Shown here: positions 45,057 through 53,991 of the stretch, piece after piece
How the letters are laid out: each line of letters starts with the position of its first letter
Numbering within the stretch: the first letter of the stretch is position 1
Assembly: GCF_002953935.1 (NCBI RefSeq)
Contig: NZ_CP026514.1
Location: 1,426,001 to 1,490,000 of the forward strand
Direction: 5' to 3'
Length of the DNA: 64,000 bases
Source: Arthrobacter sp. PGP41
GTDB lineage: Bacteria; Actinomycetota; Actinomycetes; Actinomycetales; Micrococcaceae
Translations under genes and position numbers: made by a program
Notes under the pieces: model-generated
Told to the model about the DNA's origin: nothing
What the model saw: only the letters and a program-made list of their open reading frames with translations
Databases searched by the model: none

Positions 45057-46241
45057 ATGCAGCCACGCAGAATCGTCCTCCTCGGATCCACCGGTTCCAT
45101 CGGCACCCAGGCGATTGACGTCGTCGACGGCGCCCCGCACCTTTTCAAGGTGGTGGCCCTCAGTGCCGGGGGAGGCAACCTGGAACTCCTCGCGCGCCAG
45201 GCGGTCCACACGGGTGCCTCTGTCATTGGCATCGCCGGCGGGGACCCCGGTCGACTGGCCTCCTTGGTGGCCGAAGCCGCAGCCGCGGCGGGCAGGCAGG
45301 ATTACCGGCCGGAAATCATTGCCGGACCGGACGCCTCCACCCGTATTGCGGGGGTCGAGGCTGACGTGGTCCTGAACGGAATCACCGGTTCCATCGGGCT
45401 GGCGCCCACCCTGGCCGCCCTCAAATCCGGCGCCACGCTGGCGCTTGCCAACAAGGAGTCCCTGATTGTGGGCGGCTCGCTGGTGAAGGCCGCTGCCCGC
45501 GAAGGCCAGCTCGTGCCGGTCGATTCCGAGCACTCGGCGATCGCCCAGTGCTTGCGTTCCGGGTCTGCCGCGGAAGTGGAAAGACTGATCCTCACCGCGT
45601 CCGGCGGTCCCTTCCGCGGCAGGAGCAGGGACGACCTGCTCGGGGTAACTCCGCAGGAGGCGTTGGCGCATCCCACGTGGGACATGGGAGTCATGGTCAC
45701 CACCAATTCCGCAACCCTCGTCAACAAGGGCCTGGAAGTGATCGAGGCGCACCTGTTGTTCGATGTTCCGCTGGACCGGATAGACGTGGTGGTGCATCCG
45801 CAGTCCGTAGTGCACTCAATGGTGCAGTTCATTGATGGATCCATCATTGCGCAGGCGTCCCCGCCGGACATGCGCCTCCCCATTGCCCTGGGGCTGGGCT
45901 GGCCGGACCGGGTGCCCAAAGCGGCCGCGGCCTGTGACTGGACGCAGGCCGCCACGTGGACATTCGAGCCGCTGGATACGGAAGCCTTCCCCGCCGTCGG
46001 CCTCGCCAAGGACGCCGCGAAGCAGGGCAGTACGTTCCCCGCCGTGTTCAACGCCGCCAACGAGGAAGCCGTGGCGGCCTTCCATGCCGGACGCATCAGG
46101 TTTACCGACATCGTGGACACCATCGAGTCCGTCCTCAGCGAACATTCAGGCTCCTCCGGGCTGACGGTGGAGTCAGTGCTGGATGCTGAGGATTGGGCAC
46201 GCACCCGCGCCCACGAACGTTTAGCAGTCAGCAGTCTCTAG
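45057..46241 (+). CDS. dxr: 1-deoxy-D-xylulose-5-phosphate reductoisomerase
   Basis: 394 residues. The second step of the MEP isoprenoid pathway, making 2-C-methylerythritol 4-phosphate with NADPH. NADPH loop GSTGSIGTQ (10-18), metal/substrate residues in [12 protein letters not shown] and [10 protein letters not shown], and the C-terminal block [13 protein letters not shown]. Length is normal. ispG of the same pathway lies 3 kb downstream. Confidence 0.97.
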   Translation: MQPRRIVLLGSTGSIGTQAIDVVDGAPHLFKVVALSAGGGNLELLARQAVHTGASVIGIAGGDPGRLASLVAEAAAAAGRQDYRPEIIAGPDASTRIAGVEADVVLNGITGSIGLAPTLAALKSGATLALANKESLIVGGSLVKAAAREGQLVPVDSEHSAIAQCLRSGSAAEVERLILTASGGPFRGRSRDDLLGVTPQEALAHPTWDMGVMVTTNSATLVNKGLEVIEAHLLFDVPLDRIDVVVHPQSVVHSMVQFIDGSIIAQASPPDMRLPIALGLGWPDRVPKAAAACDWTQAATWTFEPLDTEAFPAVGLAKDAAKQGSTFPAVFNAANEEAVAAFHAGRIRFTDIVDTIESVLSEHSGSSGLTVESVLDAEDWARTRAHERLAVSSL

Positions 46242-46258
46242 GAAGCAGCAGCACGTCA

Positions 46259-47590
46259 ATGACCCCCGTTCTCCTCTTTGTCCTCGGCGTCGTCTTTGTG
46301 GCGATCGGCATCGCTGCCTCCATCGCGCTCCATGAAGTGGGGCACCTGGTACCAGCCAAGCTCTTCAAGGTCCGCGTCACGAAGTACATGATCGGCTTCG
46401 GCCCCACTCTCTGGTCCCGGCGGAAAGGCGAAACCGAGTACGGCGTGAAGGCCATCCCGCTGGGCGGTTACGTCTCCATGATCGGCATGTATCCGCCCAA
46501 CAAGGAGGACGGTTCGGTCCGGCCCTCCAGCACGGGCATGTTCCAGACACTGGCCGCCGAAGCCCGGTCCGCTGCCCATGATGAAGTGGGACCCGGCGAT
46601 GAGGGGCGGGTGTTCTACCGGCTTCCGGTCTGGAAGAAGATCATCGTGATGCTGGGCGGGCCGGCCATGAACATGGTGCTCGGCGTGCTCCTTACCGCCG
46701 TCCTGCTGATGGGCTTTGGCGTAGCCACGGCCACCACCACCATCTCCGACGTCTCCAAGTGCCAGGTGGCGGCGGGGGAGACCGTGGACCCCGACTCGGC
46801 GGACTGCCGGCTGACCCCCGCCGCGGCGGCCGGCCTCAAGCCCGGCGACAGGGTCACCTCCTTCGACGGGAAGACCGTGACCAGCTGGGACCAGTTGACG
46901 GAATGGATCCGGGCCTCCGCAGGACGTGAGGTGGGGATTACCGTTGAGCGGGACGGCAACCGGGTGTCCACCACGGTGACGCCGGTGCTGTCGGCCCGGC
47001 CCGTCATCGGGGCGGACGGGCGCCAGGCAACGGACGACGCCGGCACCCTCCTTTACCAGGACGTAGGCTTCCTGGGCATCGGTTCGCAGACTGAACTTGT
47101 GGCCCAGCCGGCGTCGTCCGTCCTTCCGATGGCGGGGGAGAACATCCGCCAGGTGGCGGGGGTGGTGTTCAACCTGCCCGCACGCGTCGTAGGCGTGGCG
47201 AAGGCTGCCTTCAGCGAGGAGCCCCGTGACCCGAACGGCCCCATCAGCGTGGTGGGCGTGGGACGGGTGGCCGGTGAAGTGGCCGCCATGGAAGAAATCC
47301 CGGTGCAGTCCAGGCTGGCCGCACTGATCGGGCTGCTCGCAGGCCTGAACTTCGCGCTGGCTGTGTTCAACCTGATACCGCTGCTGCCCCTGGACGGCGG
47401 ACACGTTGCCGGCGCCCTGTATGAGGGTGCACGGCGCCGCGTGGCCAAGCTGCTCGGCAAGCCGGACCCGGGAGCCTTCGACATTGCCAAGCTGCTGCCG
47501 GTGACCTATGTGGTGGCCGCCCTGCTCATGGGGATGAGCGCGCTCCTCATCTATGCCGACATCGTGAAGCCCGTGAACCTCTTCGGCTGA
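46259..47590 (+). CDS. rseP: Site-2 metalloprotease (RseP/Rip1-like)
   Basis: 443 residues. Zinc-binding HEVGH at residues 25-29 and the third ligand motif PLLPLDGGHVAGAL near the end. A single PDZ domain (about 195-265) with PAAAAGLKPGDRVTSFDGK. Four membrane helices. It cleaves membrane-bound anti-sigma factors inside the bilayer. ATG 46259. The dxr-rseP-ispG grouping is typical of Actinobacteria, but here three small genes intervene before ispG. Confidence 0.95.
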   Translation: MTPVLLFVLGVVFVAIGIAASIALHEVGHLVPAKLFKVRVTKYMIGFGPTLWSRRKGETEYGVKAIPLGGYVSMIGMYPPNKEDGSVRPSSTGMFQTLAAEARSAAHDEVGPGDEGRVFYRLPVWKKIIVMLGGPAMNMVLGVLLTAVLLMGFGVATATTTISDVSKCQVAAGETVDPDSADCRLTPAAAAGLKPGDRVTSFDGKTVTSWDQLTEWIRASAGREVGITVERDGNRVSTTVTPVLSARPVIGADGRQATDDAGTLLYQDVGFLGIGSQTELVAQPASSVLPMAGENIRQVAGVVFNLPARVVGVAKAAFSEEPRDPNGPISVVGVGRVAGEVAAMEEIPVQSRLAALIGLLAGLNFALAVFNLIPLLPLDGGHVAGALYEGARRRVAKLLGKPDPGAFDIAKLLPVTYVVAALLMGMSALLIYADIVKPVNLFG

Positions 47591-47620
47591 CGCCGGCGAC
47601 TCCTTCGAAGGGGCAGTTCG

Positions 47621-47685
47621 CGGCTGATAAACCACTTCTCAGCCGAATGTGACTGATATCTAATAATCAGCCGAAGGTGGTTGAT
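47621..47685. promoter_or_regulatory. Repeat cluster before the satD-like gene
   Basis: Two 19-bp direct repeats, TCAGCCGAATGTGACTGAT at 47639 and TCAGCCGAAGGTGGTTGAT at 47667, differ at three positions. An inverted half, CGGCTGAT plus AAACCAC, starts at 47621. TAATAAT at 47661-47667 between them could be the -10. The arrangement suggests an operator used by the winged-helix-bearing protein encoded next. Confidence 0.55.
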
Positions 47686-47715
47686 CCTGTTGGATCAGCT
47701 GCCTAAGGTTGGAAC

Positions 47716-48405
47716 ATGTACGTTCTCACCATTGACCAGCGGGGGAGCACCTCGGACGTGGACCGCGTCCCGGATTTGATCGCCGAGCTGCGGAGCCGCA
47801 CCCGGGTTCCGTTCGAGCGCTCAGTGGGTGACGAACTCCAGGGTGTCGTGGAACAGGCTGCGGACGTGGTGGACATCGCCTTGCATGCGTTGCGCAGCGG
47901 GTACTGGTACGTGGGGATCGGCATAGGCGCCGTGAACCTCGTTCCGGGTGCCAGCCCGCGCGAAGGGTCCGGAAGCGGCTTCGTGGCGGCGCGCAAGGCA
48001 GTGGAACTCGCCAAGGGCGCGGCCGGCCAGGTCCCGTTGTCAGTGGTGTCCGGCACCATGGTCCGTGGAAAGGACATTCGGTCCCCGCAACAGAAAAGTT
48101 CGGCACAGGAAGGCGCCATGGCCTGCTCCAACGCACAGGCAGTGCTTCGCCTGATCGGGCGCCTGGTGCAGCAGCGTACGGAGGCCCAGTGGCGGGTGGT
48201 GGACCAACTGCGCGTGCAGGGTGACGGCAGGCACGGCAGCCAGAAGCAGGTGGCCCGGGACCTGGGAATCACCGAGCAGTCGGTGAGCCGTGCCGTGCTG
48301 AGGTCCGGCTGGCAGGAAGAATGGGCGGCAAGGCCTGCAGCGGCAATGCTCCTTGACTATGCGCAGTCCGTGATTGCAGGCACCCGGACGGAAGGAAACC
48401 AGTGA
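47716..48405 (+). CDS. SatD-like protein with C-terminal HTH
   Basis: 229 residues. The N-terminal part, MYVLTIDQRGSTSDVDRVPD then FERSVGDELQGVVE, matches the SatD family pattern. The C-terminus has a helix-turn-helix: QVARDLGITEQSVSRAVLRS (about 175-194). In streptococci SatD lies in an acid-tolerance locus next to a membrane protein; the function is not known. A membrane protein gene follows with an overlapping start. It probably regulates its own transcript via the repeats upstream. Confidence 0.75.
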   Translation: MYVLTIDQRGSTSDVDRVPDLIAELRSRTRVPFERSVGDELQGVVEQAADVVDIALHALRSGYWYVGIGIGAVNLVPGASPREGSGSGFVAARKAVELAKGAAGQVPLSVVSGTMVRGKDIRSPQQKSSAQEGAMACSNAQAVLRLIGRLVQQRTEAQWRVVDQLRVQGDGRHGSQKQVARDLGITEQSVSRAVLRSGWQEEWAARPAAAMLLDYAQSVIAGTRTEGNQ

Positions 48406-48917
48406 ACGCACTGTGGATCACGGTTGCGCTGCTCGTGGCAGGATTCGCCGGCTGGCCCGTGACCGCATTGGTGTTCCGGCTCGCCAAGACCATCGACGAC
48501 AAGGCGGACGCCGCCAAGGCGGCCGAGGAAGCCGGGAGGGCAGCCGACGATCCGTCCGCGGACGTCACCGTCGACCCCCCGCCTTCCCTAGGGGGCCAAA
48601 GTGTGGACGATGAGCTGACCGCCGTGGGGAACGCATCGCCGTCGGGCGGTTCCGGCTCCGAGCCGGCGGCTCCCACCCAGCGGATCCTTCGGGGCGGCGC
48701 CATCATTGGAATCCTGGAGCGGCTCGGAGTATGCCTTGCCATCCTTACCGGCCAGCCGGTGGCCATCGCCTACATCGTGGCCATCAAGGGCCTGGGCAGG
48801 TTCGCGGAGCTGAAGGAAACGCCCGTGGCGGCTGAACGGTTCATCATCGGAACACTGACCTCCATGCTGTGGGCGGCAGGAACGGCCGCGGCCGTCAAGG
48901 TCATCTTCCTGGCGTGA
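48402..48917 (+). CDS. Membrane protein paired with the SatD-like gene
   Basis: 171 residues. One N-terminal helix (about 4-26), a charged Asp/Pro/Ser-rich loop (about 30-92), then two membrane helices (about 98-122 and 146-170). GTG 48402 overlaps the TGA of the previous gene. No known family was recognised. The pair is likely a functional unit. Confidence 0.7.
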   Translation: MNALWITVALLVAGFAGWPVTALVFRLAKTIDDKADAAKAAEEAGRAADDPSADVTVDPPPSLGGQSVDDELTAVGNASPSGGSGSEPAAPTQRILRGGAIIGILERLGVCLAILTGQPVAIAYIVAIKGLGRFAELKETPVAAERFIIGTLTSMLWAAGTAAAVKVIFLA

Positions 48918-48992
48918 CAAAAGGTCTGCCCCTTCCGTGGCAGGCAGCCCGCCGGATGCGTGCGAAGGCAGGCAGGGCGATAGGGTAGCGGT

Positions 48993-49286
48993 ATGACTGT
49001 TTTTGCCGTTGAGTACGTTTATGCCGCCGAATCCACTGAAGAACGCAATGCCGTCCGGCCTGCGCACCGTGAATGGACCGCCGGCCTGGCCCAGGACGGC
49101 GCCATTCTGGCCAGCGGGCCGTACGGTGACGGTGCCGGAGCGCTGCTGATTTTCAAGGCAGCTGATGAAGCCGCCCTCAACTCGATCCTGAAGCAGGATC
49201 CGTTCGCGGCAGCGGGAGTCATCGCCGGAACCCGCATCACCGAATGGTCGCCAATTACCGGCGTGCTGGCCGGCCTCGCCGCATAA
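48993..49286 (+). CDS. YCII-related domain protein
   Basis: 97 residues. The ferredoxin-like YciI fold is suggested by [20 protein letters not shown] (His-Asp-type pocket), then [16 protein letters not shown] and the end [17 protein letters not shown]. Members are small dimeric proteins; some dehalogenate or decarboxylate, most are uncharacterised. Confidence 0.85.
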   Translation: MTVFAVEYVYAAESTEERNAVRPAHREWTAGLAQDGAILASGPYGDGAGALLIFKAADEAALNSILKQDPFAAAGVIAGTRITEWSPITGVLAGLAA

Positions 49287-49320
49287 GCCGCCTCAACTTT
49301 TCGAATCTCAAGGAGTCCTC

Positions 49321-50487
49321 GTGACCTCGGTCAGCCTGGGAATGCCCGCAGCACCGCCACCCGTCCTTGCCCCCCGCCGCAAGACGCGGCAGATCAAAGT
49401 TGGTTCCGTGGGGGTCGGCTCGGACTCGCCCATCAGCGTGCAGTCCATGACCACCACGCCCACCACGGACATCAACGCCACCCTCCAGCAGATCGCGGAA
49501 CTGACGGCGTCGGGCTGCGACATCGTGCGCGTTGCCTGCCCGTCCGCCGACGACGCCGAGGCGCTGCCCATCATCGCCCGGAAGTCCCAGATTCCCGTCA
49601 TCGCGGACATCCACTTCCAGCCCAAGTACGTCTTCGCGGCGATCGAGGCCGGCTGCGCGGCGGTGCGGGTGAACCCCGGCAACATCCGGAAGTTCGATGA
49701 CCAGGTCAAGGAGATCGCCGCGGCTGCCCGCGACCACGGAACATCGATCCGCATCGGCGTGAACGCCGGTTCCCTGGAGCCCGGAATCCTGAAGAAGTAT
49801 GGCAAGGCCACCCCGGAGGCGCTCGTGGAGTCTGCCGTCTGGGAAGCATCCCTCTTTGAGGAGCACGGTTTCCACGACTTCAAGATCTCCGTGAAGCACA
49901 ACGACCCCGTCATCATGGTGGCTGCGTACGAGATGCTTGCCGAAAAGGGCGACTGGCCGCTGCACCTCGGCGTCACCGAGGCCGGCCCGGCGTTCCAGGG
50001 AACCATCAAGTCGGCCACGGCCTTCGGGGCGCTCCTGTCCCGGGGTATCGGCGACACCATCCGGGTTTCCCTCTCCGCCCCGCCGGCGGAGGAAATCAAG
50101 GTGGGAAACCAGATCCTCCAGTCCCTCAACCTGCGTCCGCGCAAGCTGGAAATCGTCTCCTGCCCCTCCTGCGGCCGCGCCCAGGTGGATGTCTACACGC
50201 TGGCCGAGCAGGTTACGGCCGGGCTTGAAGGAATGGAGATTCCGCTGCGCGTAGCGGTCATGGGCTGCGTGGTCAACGGCCCGGGAGAAGCCCGCGAAGC
50301 AGATCTTGGCGTTGCCTCGGGCAACGGCAAGGGCCAGATCTTTGTGAAGGGCGAGGTCATCAAGACTGTCCCTGAGAGCCAGATTGTTGAGACACTGATC
50401 GAAGAGGCCATGCGTATCGCGGAAGAGATGGGGGAGGCCGATGGCGAAGATGCTGTCAAGGGTAGCCCCGTGGTTAGCGTCTCGTAA
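49321..50487 (+). CDS. ispG: (E)-4-hydroxy-3-methylbut-2-enyl-diphosphate synthase
   Basis: 388 residues. MEP pathway iron-sulfur enzyme. The barrel starts [18 protein letters not shown] and contains [20 protein letters not shown]. The 4Fe-4S cysteines are in SCPSCGR and [14 protein letters not shown] 49321 follows AAGGAGTCCTC. The end overlaps the next gene by 47 bp. Confidence 0.97.
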   Translation: MTSVSLGMPAAPPPVLAPRRKTRQIKVGSVGVGSDSPISVQSMTTTPTTDINATLQQIAELTASGCDIVRVACPSADDAEALPIIARKSQIPVIADIHFQPKYVFAAIEAGCAAVRVNPGNIRKFDDQVKEIAAAARDHGTSIRIGVNAGSLEPGILKKYGKATPEALVESAVWEASLFEEHGFHDFKISVKHNDPVIMVAAYEMLAEKGDWPLHLGVTEAGPAFQGTIKSATAFGALLSRGIGDTIRVSLSAPPAEEIKVGNQILQSLNLRPRKLEIVSCPSCGRAQVDVYTLAEQVTAGLEGMEIPLRVAVMGCVVNGPGEAREADLGVASGNGKGQIFVKGEVIKTVPESQIVETLIEEAMRIAEEMGEADGEDAVKGSPVVSVS

Positions 50488-51340
50488 GGACGTCCCCGAC
50501 CCGCCGGGGATCTCCGTCCGTACCCTGGAGCGGGAGGACACTGCAGCGCTGAGGCGCCTGGCGCAGCGTGATCCAGTCACGAACGTGTTCATCCTGGCGC
50601 ACTTGCGTGCCGCCGGTTCCGCCGCAGCCACCAGCGGCGGAGCCGGGGTCTTCGGCGTGTTCGACGACGGCGTCCTTGCAGGTGCGTGCTGGGCAGGGGC
50701 CAACCTCGTTCCCGTCCAGCTGGACCCGGACCTGGCCGGAGCGGTGGCTGCGGCGGCGAGCGCGTCCGGACGCCGCTACGCCTCCGCCTTCGGCCCCGCC
50801 AGTTCCGTACTGGCCCTTCACGCCGAATTGGTTGAGCTGGGGCACCGGGCCCACGAGGTGCGCCCGGACCAGCCGCTGATGACCATCGCCGGCCCCCCGT
50901 CCGTTGAGCCGAACCCGGGACTGGGGCTGGGAAACCTTGCCGACTTCGACCGCATCCTGCCGGCGTGCGCAGCGATGTTCGAGGAAGAAGTGGGATACTC
51001 CCCTTTCCTTGGCGGCAGGGAGTTCTACAGCCGCCGGGTGGAAAGCCTGATTCGGCAAGGCCACTCCCTGGTGCACCTGAATGACGCCGGCGAAGTGGTG
51101 TTCAAGGCCGAACTCGGCGCCGTCACCTCCGACGTAACCCAGATCCAGGGCGTCTGGATGAACCCCCTTTACCGCGGCCAAGGGCTGAGTTCCGGGTATA
51201 TGGCGGCAGTGGTGGAGCAGGCACAGAAAGTGGCACCCACCACAAGCCTCTACGTCAACGGCTTCAACACCCGTGCCCGGGCCACCTACGAGCGGGTCGG
51301 TTTCCAGCAGGTCGGGACCTTCGCCACCGTTCTCTTCTAG
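50441..51340 (+). CDS. GNAT-family acetyltransferase with DUF4081-like N-terminus
   Basis: 299 residues. A first domain (about 25-145) resembling DUF4081 and a C-terminal GNAT domain (about 155-299) with [20 protein letters not shown], the acetyl-CoA binding loop, and [19 protein letters not shown]. The substrate is unknown. ATG 50441 has the ribosome site GGGGGAGG within ispG; ATG 50450 is possible. The stop overlaps the convergent TetR gene by 4 bp. Confidence 0.87.
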   Translation: MAKMLSRVAPWLASRKDVPDPPGISVRTLEREDTAALRRLAQRDPVTNVFILAHLRAAGSAAATSGGAGVFGVFDDGVLAGACWAGANLVPVQLDPDLAGAVAAAASASGRRYASAFGPASSVLALHAELVELGHRAHEVRPDQPLMTIAGPPSVEPNPGLGLGNLADFDRILPACAAMFEEEVGYSPFLGGREFYSRRVESLIRQGHSLVHLNDAGEVVFKAELGAVTSDVTQIQGVWMNPLYRGQGLSSGYMAAVVEQAQKVAPTTSLYVNGFNTRARATYERVGFQQVGTFATVLF

Positions 51341-51975
51341 GACCGCTCCCTCTTCCGGTTGTCCAGGTCTCCCGTCAGGTAGCGCTGCACATTGGGTGCG
51401 ACCAGCCGCACCACGTCCTCGGGTGCCGCGGATGCCAGCGGCTCCAGCCGGACCACGTAGCGGACCATCATCAATCCCACCATCTGCGTGGCTACCAAGT
51501 CGCCGCGGAGCGCCACGTCCTCCTTCGGCCCGGGCACGCCGGCCATGATGCGGCTGATGATGGCCCGGGTGGCGGTTTCCCGAAGGAGGGCAGTCTTCGC
51601 CTTCGATCCAATGGTGCCGCGCAAGAATGCCACCAGTCCTGGCTGGGCAGGGCTCTCCCACAGGCGCAGCACTGCCCGGACGATGAGTTCGGCCCGCTCG
51701 CCGGGGGGAGAATCCTCCACGCCGGCCAACACCTCCCCGGGATTCGCCGGAAGCTCCACGCTGAGGGCGAAGAGCTCGTCTTTCCCGTTGAAGAAATGGT
51801 GGATCATGGCCGGATCCACCCCTGCCGACCGCGCCACCTGCCGCAGGCTGGTCCCCTCAAAACCGTGCTCGGCGAAAAGCCGCCGGGCCGTCTCGAGGAT
51901 GTGGCCCCGCGATGCGTTTGTCCCGCCCCGGCGTCCCCGCCGCACAGCCGGGGGCGGTCCATTCGATGCGCTCAC
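51337..51975 (-). CDS. TetR-family regulator of the ABC exporter operon
   Basis: 212 residues. HTH: GTSLRQVARSAGVDPAMIHH (about 38-57), with FFNGKDELF. The ligand domain has no specific signature. GTG 51975 overlaps the TGA of the permease gene, so the regulator is the third gene of the operon and probably represses it via the palindrome at 53616. Confidence 0.87.
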   Translation of the reverse strand: MSASNGPPPAVRRGRRGGTNASRGHILETARRLFAEHGFEGTSLRQVARSAGVDPAMIHHFFNGKDELFALSVELPANPGEVLAGVEDSPPGERAELIVRAVLRLWESPAQPGLVAFLRGTIGSKAKTALLRETATRAIISRIMAGVPGPKEDVALRGDLVATQMVGLMMVRYVVRLEPLASAAPEDVVRLVAPNVQRYLTGDLDNRKRERS

Positions 51976-52727
51976 GCGCTCTGCCTGCGCAAGGTGAGGG
52001 AAGCCAGCACCAGGACGCCCACAACAATGGCCACCATGATCCCGGCATCCTGCCACAGCTGTTCCGTGGCTTCCGTGTTGGCAGCGATCTCCTGCAGCGC
52101 GTCCACGGAGAATGTCAGCGGAAGTACGTTGGAGATTGCTTCAAGGACATCGTTCATGCGGTCACGGGCCACGAACAGTCCGCACAGCAGGATCTGCGGC
52201 ACCACCACCACGGGCATGAACTGCACTGCCTGGAACTCGGTCCTGGCGAAGGCTGAACACAGCAGTCCCAGGGCCACGCCCAGGACAGCATTGATCACGG
52301 CGACCAGGACCACATAGCCGGGAGGCCCCTGGATGTCGAGATCGAAAATCCAGTAGGCAACGGCAGTGGCCACCAGCGACTGCAGGGCGGCCATGATCGA
52401 AAACGCCAGGCCGTAGCCAAAAAGGAGGTCGGCTTTGTGCACAGGTGTGGTGAGCAGCCGTTCCAGGGTTCCGGAGGTCCGTTCACGCAACATGGTGATG
52501 GAGGTGACCAGGAACATCACCACGAAGGGGAAGATGGCCAGCATCATCAGGCCTACCCGGTCGAAGGTCCGGGGGACTCCCGGGGGCAGCGACTCGTTCT
52601 CGTACAGGAAATAGACCGCAGTGAGCAGCAGGGCAGGCACCACCAGGATCATGGCGATGCTGCGGTGGTCGTGGCGGAGCTGGTCCAGCACCCGCTGCGT
52701 CGTGGCAAGCATCATTCTGAGGTCCAC
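51972..52727 (-). CDS. ABC-2 type transporter permease
   Basis: 251 residues with six membrane segments. FVTSITMLRERTSGTLERLL-like motif (about residues 76-95) between helices 2 and 3 is typical of ABC-2 exporters of drugs or lipids. GTG 52727 overlaps the ATPase gene stop. The substrate is unknown. Confidence 0.9.
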   Translation of the reverse strand: MDLRMMLATTQRVLDQLRHDHRSIAMILVVPALLLTAVYFLYENESLPPGVPRTFDRVGLMMLAIFPFVVMFLVTSITMLRERTSGTLERLLTTPVHKADLLFGYGLAFSIMAALQSLVATAVAYWIFDLDIQGPPGYVVLVAVINAVLGVALGLLCSAFARTEFQAVQFMPVVVVPQILLCGLFVARDRMNDVLEAISNVLPLTFSVDALQEIAANTEATEQLWQDAGIMVAIVVGVLVLASLTLRRQSA

Positions 52728-53566
52728 TACCGCACGCTCCTACCTTGTGCCTTGGGTTCCCCGGTGCCCGCAGCCGGAGCCCCGGGCGTCTCCGGCGCCG
52801 CCTCCGCATCCGCCGCCGTCGTCTCCTGGATGATGTGGAGGAACGCCCTCTCAAGATCGCTGCTGTGTCCGCGCCGGCTGAGTTCCCTGGGCGTCAGCCG
52901 GGCAAGCAGCCTGCCCCCACGGAGGAGCAGCAAGTCGTCACACCTGCTGGCTTCCTCCATCACGTGGCTGGACACGAGGAGGGTTGTTCCAGCCTCTGCC
53001 ATGGCCTGGAACCTGCTCCAGAGGTCCGCCCGCAGTACCGGGTCGAGCCCTACGGTCGGTTCGTCCAGCACCAGGAGCGGGGGACGCGCCACCAGTGCGC
53101 AGGCGAGGGAGGCGCGGCTGAGTTCGCCGCCGGACAGGTCGGCCGTCTTCTGCCGGGCCTGGCGTTCAAGCCCGACGGCGGCAATCGCCTCCGCTGCCTC
53201 AAGCTTCCTTTTCCGGTGCATGGCTCCGAAGTAGCGGACGTTCGCTTCCACCGTCAGGTCCGGGTACAGGCTTGGCGACTGGGTCACATAGCCCACCTGG
53301 TGCCGCAGGGCAGCGCTGCCGGCCGGCAGGCCCAGGACCTGCACCGTTCCCGACGTCAGCCGCTGGACTCCAACGATGGCCCTCATGAGGGTTGTCTTTC
53401 CGCTTCCGGAAGGGCCCAGCAGCCCGGTGATCCTGCCGGCCGGGATTGTGAAGTCCAGTCCGCGAAGGACGGGAACTTTGCCCCGCGTGACATCCAGTCC
53501 GGCGGCGACAACGGTGTCCCCGGCCGTTCTGCCTTGAACTTCCGGTATTGCTGCCGCATGGGACAT
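52727..53566 (-). CDS. ABC transporter ATP-binding protein
   Basis: 279 residues. Walker A GPSGSGKTT (about 51-59), signature LSGGELSRASLA, Walker B LLVLDEPTVGLDP and switch His in LLVSSHVMEEA. The last 40 residues are Ala/Pro-rich. ATG 53566 (MSHAAAIPEV); the open frame reaches 53626 over the operator and is not used. It is the first gene of an ATPase-permease-TetR operon, a drug-exporter layout. Confidence 0.93.
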   Translation of the reverse strand: MSHAAAIPEVQGRTAGDTVVAAGLDVTRGKVPVLRGLDFTIPAGRITGLLGPSGSGKTTLMRAIVGVQRLTSGTVQVLGLPAGSAALRHQVGYVTQSPSLYPDLTVEANVRYFGAMHRKRKLEAAEAIAAVGLERQARQKTADLSGGELSRASLACALVARPPLLVLDEPTVGLDPVLRADLWSRFQAMAEAGTTLLVSSHVMEEASRCDDLLLLRGGRLLARLTPRELSRRGHSSDLERAFLHIIQETTAADAEAAPETPGAPAAGTGEPKAQGRSVR

Positions 53567-53615
53567 GATCGCACTCCATTGCCGGGAGCAGGCCTGCCGG
53601 CACCTGGAGGCACCG

Positions 53616-53637
53616 TAATTCATCACCTGATGAATTA
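53616..53637. promoter_or_regulatory. Palindromic operator before the ABC exporter operon
   Basis: Perfect 10-bp arms, TAATTCATCA and TGATGAATTA, around CC. It is 50 bp before the ATPase start. Probable binding site for the operon's TetR protein. Confidence 0.7.
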
Positions 53638-53639
53638 AG

Positions 53640-53991
53640 GCTAGGGTGCCGGAAGGGTCCGGTCAACAGCAAGAAAAGGAGAAACACTTGTCAATGTGCC
53701 CGCCATCACATAGGTTCGATCTAGCTGCGCTGGAGTGGCGTGGGCGGTCTCACCAGTCCTCACCAGTACTTAGGCGATAACGGCGTCGAGCCACGCCCGG
53801 ATGCGATGACCAGCCTCATGGGGGGCCAGGGGCTTTGCATCTCCGGGCGTGGCTCAACTGCGTTCCGGGTAAGTGCCGGCCTGCCGCGATGCGTACCCGC
53901 CAGCGGGGAGTGGCCCGGCCAGCCGGTAGATTAGTACCAGACGAAATCCCGGCCCTGCTCTCCAGCACTCCCCAGAAACGGATACCCACCC
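53640..53991 (+). other. Gene-free region with a large inverted repeat before proS
   Basis: No gene is supported here. GAGCCACGCCCGGA at 53788-53801 and its exact complement at 53842-53855 enclose 40 bp that extends the pairing through TGC/GCA with a 2-base bulge. There is no T-run, so it does not look like a terminator. A probable proS -10, TAGATT, is at about 53928-53933. The hairpin would be upstream of the transcript start unless there is a second promoter. Confidence 0.6.

Noticed and set aside
43766-45118. 450-residue + strand frame opposite the lipase-maturation-factor gene
   Set aside because: Composition is Gln/His/Arg-rich and it covers the complement of a clear membrane protein.
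53740-53934. 64-residue ORF upstream of proS
   Set aside because: It spans both arms of the inverted repeat, lacks a ribosome site and shows no protein-like pattern.
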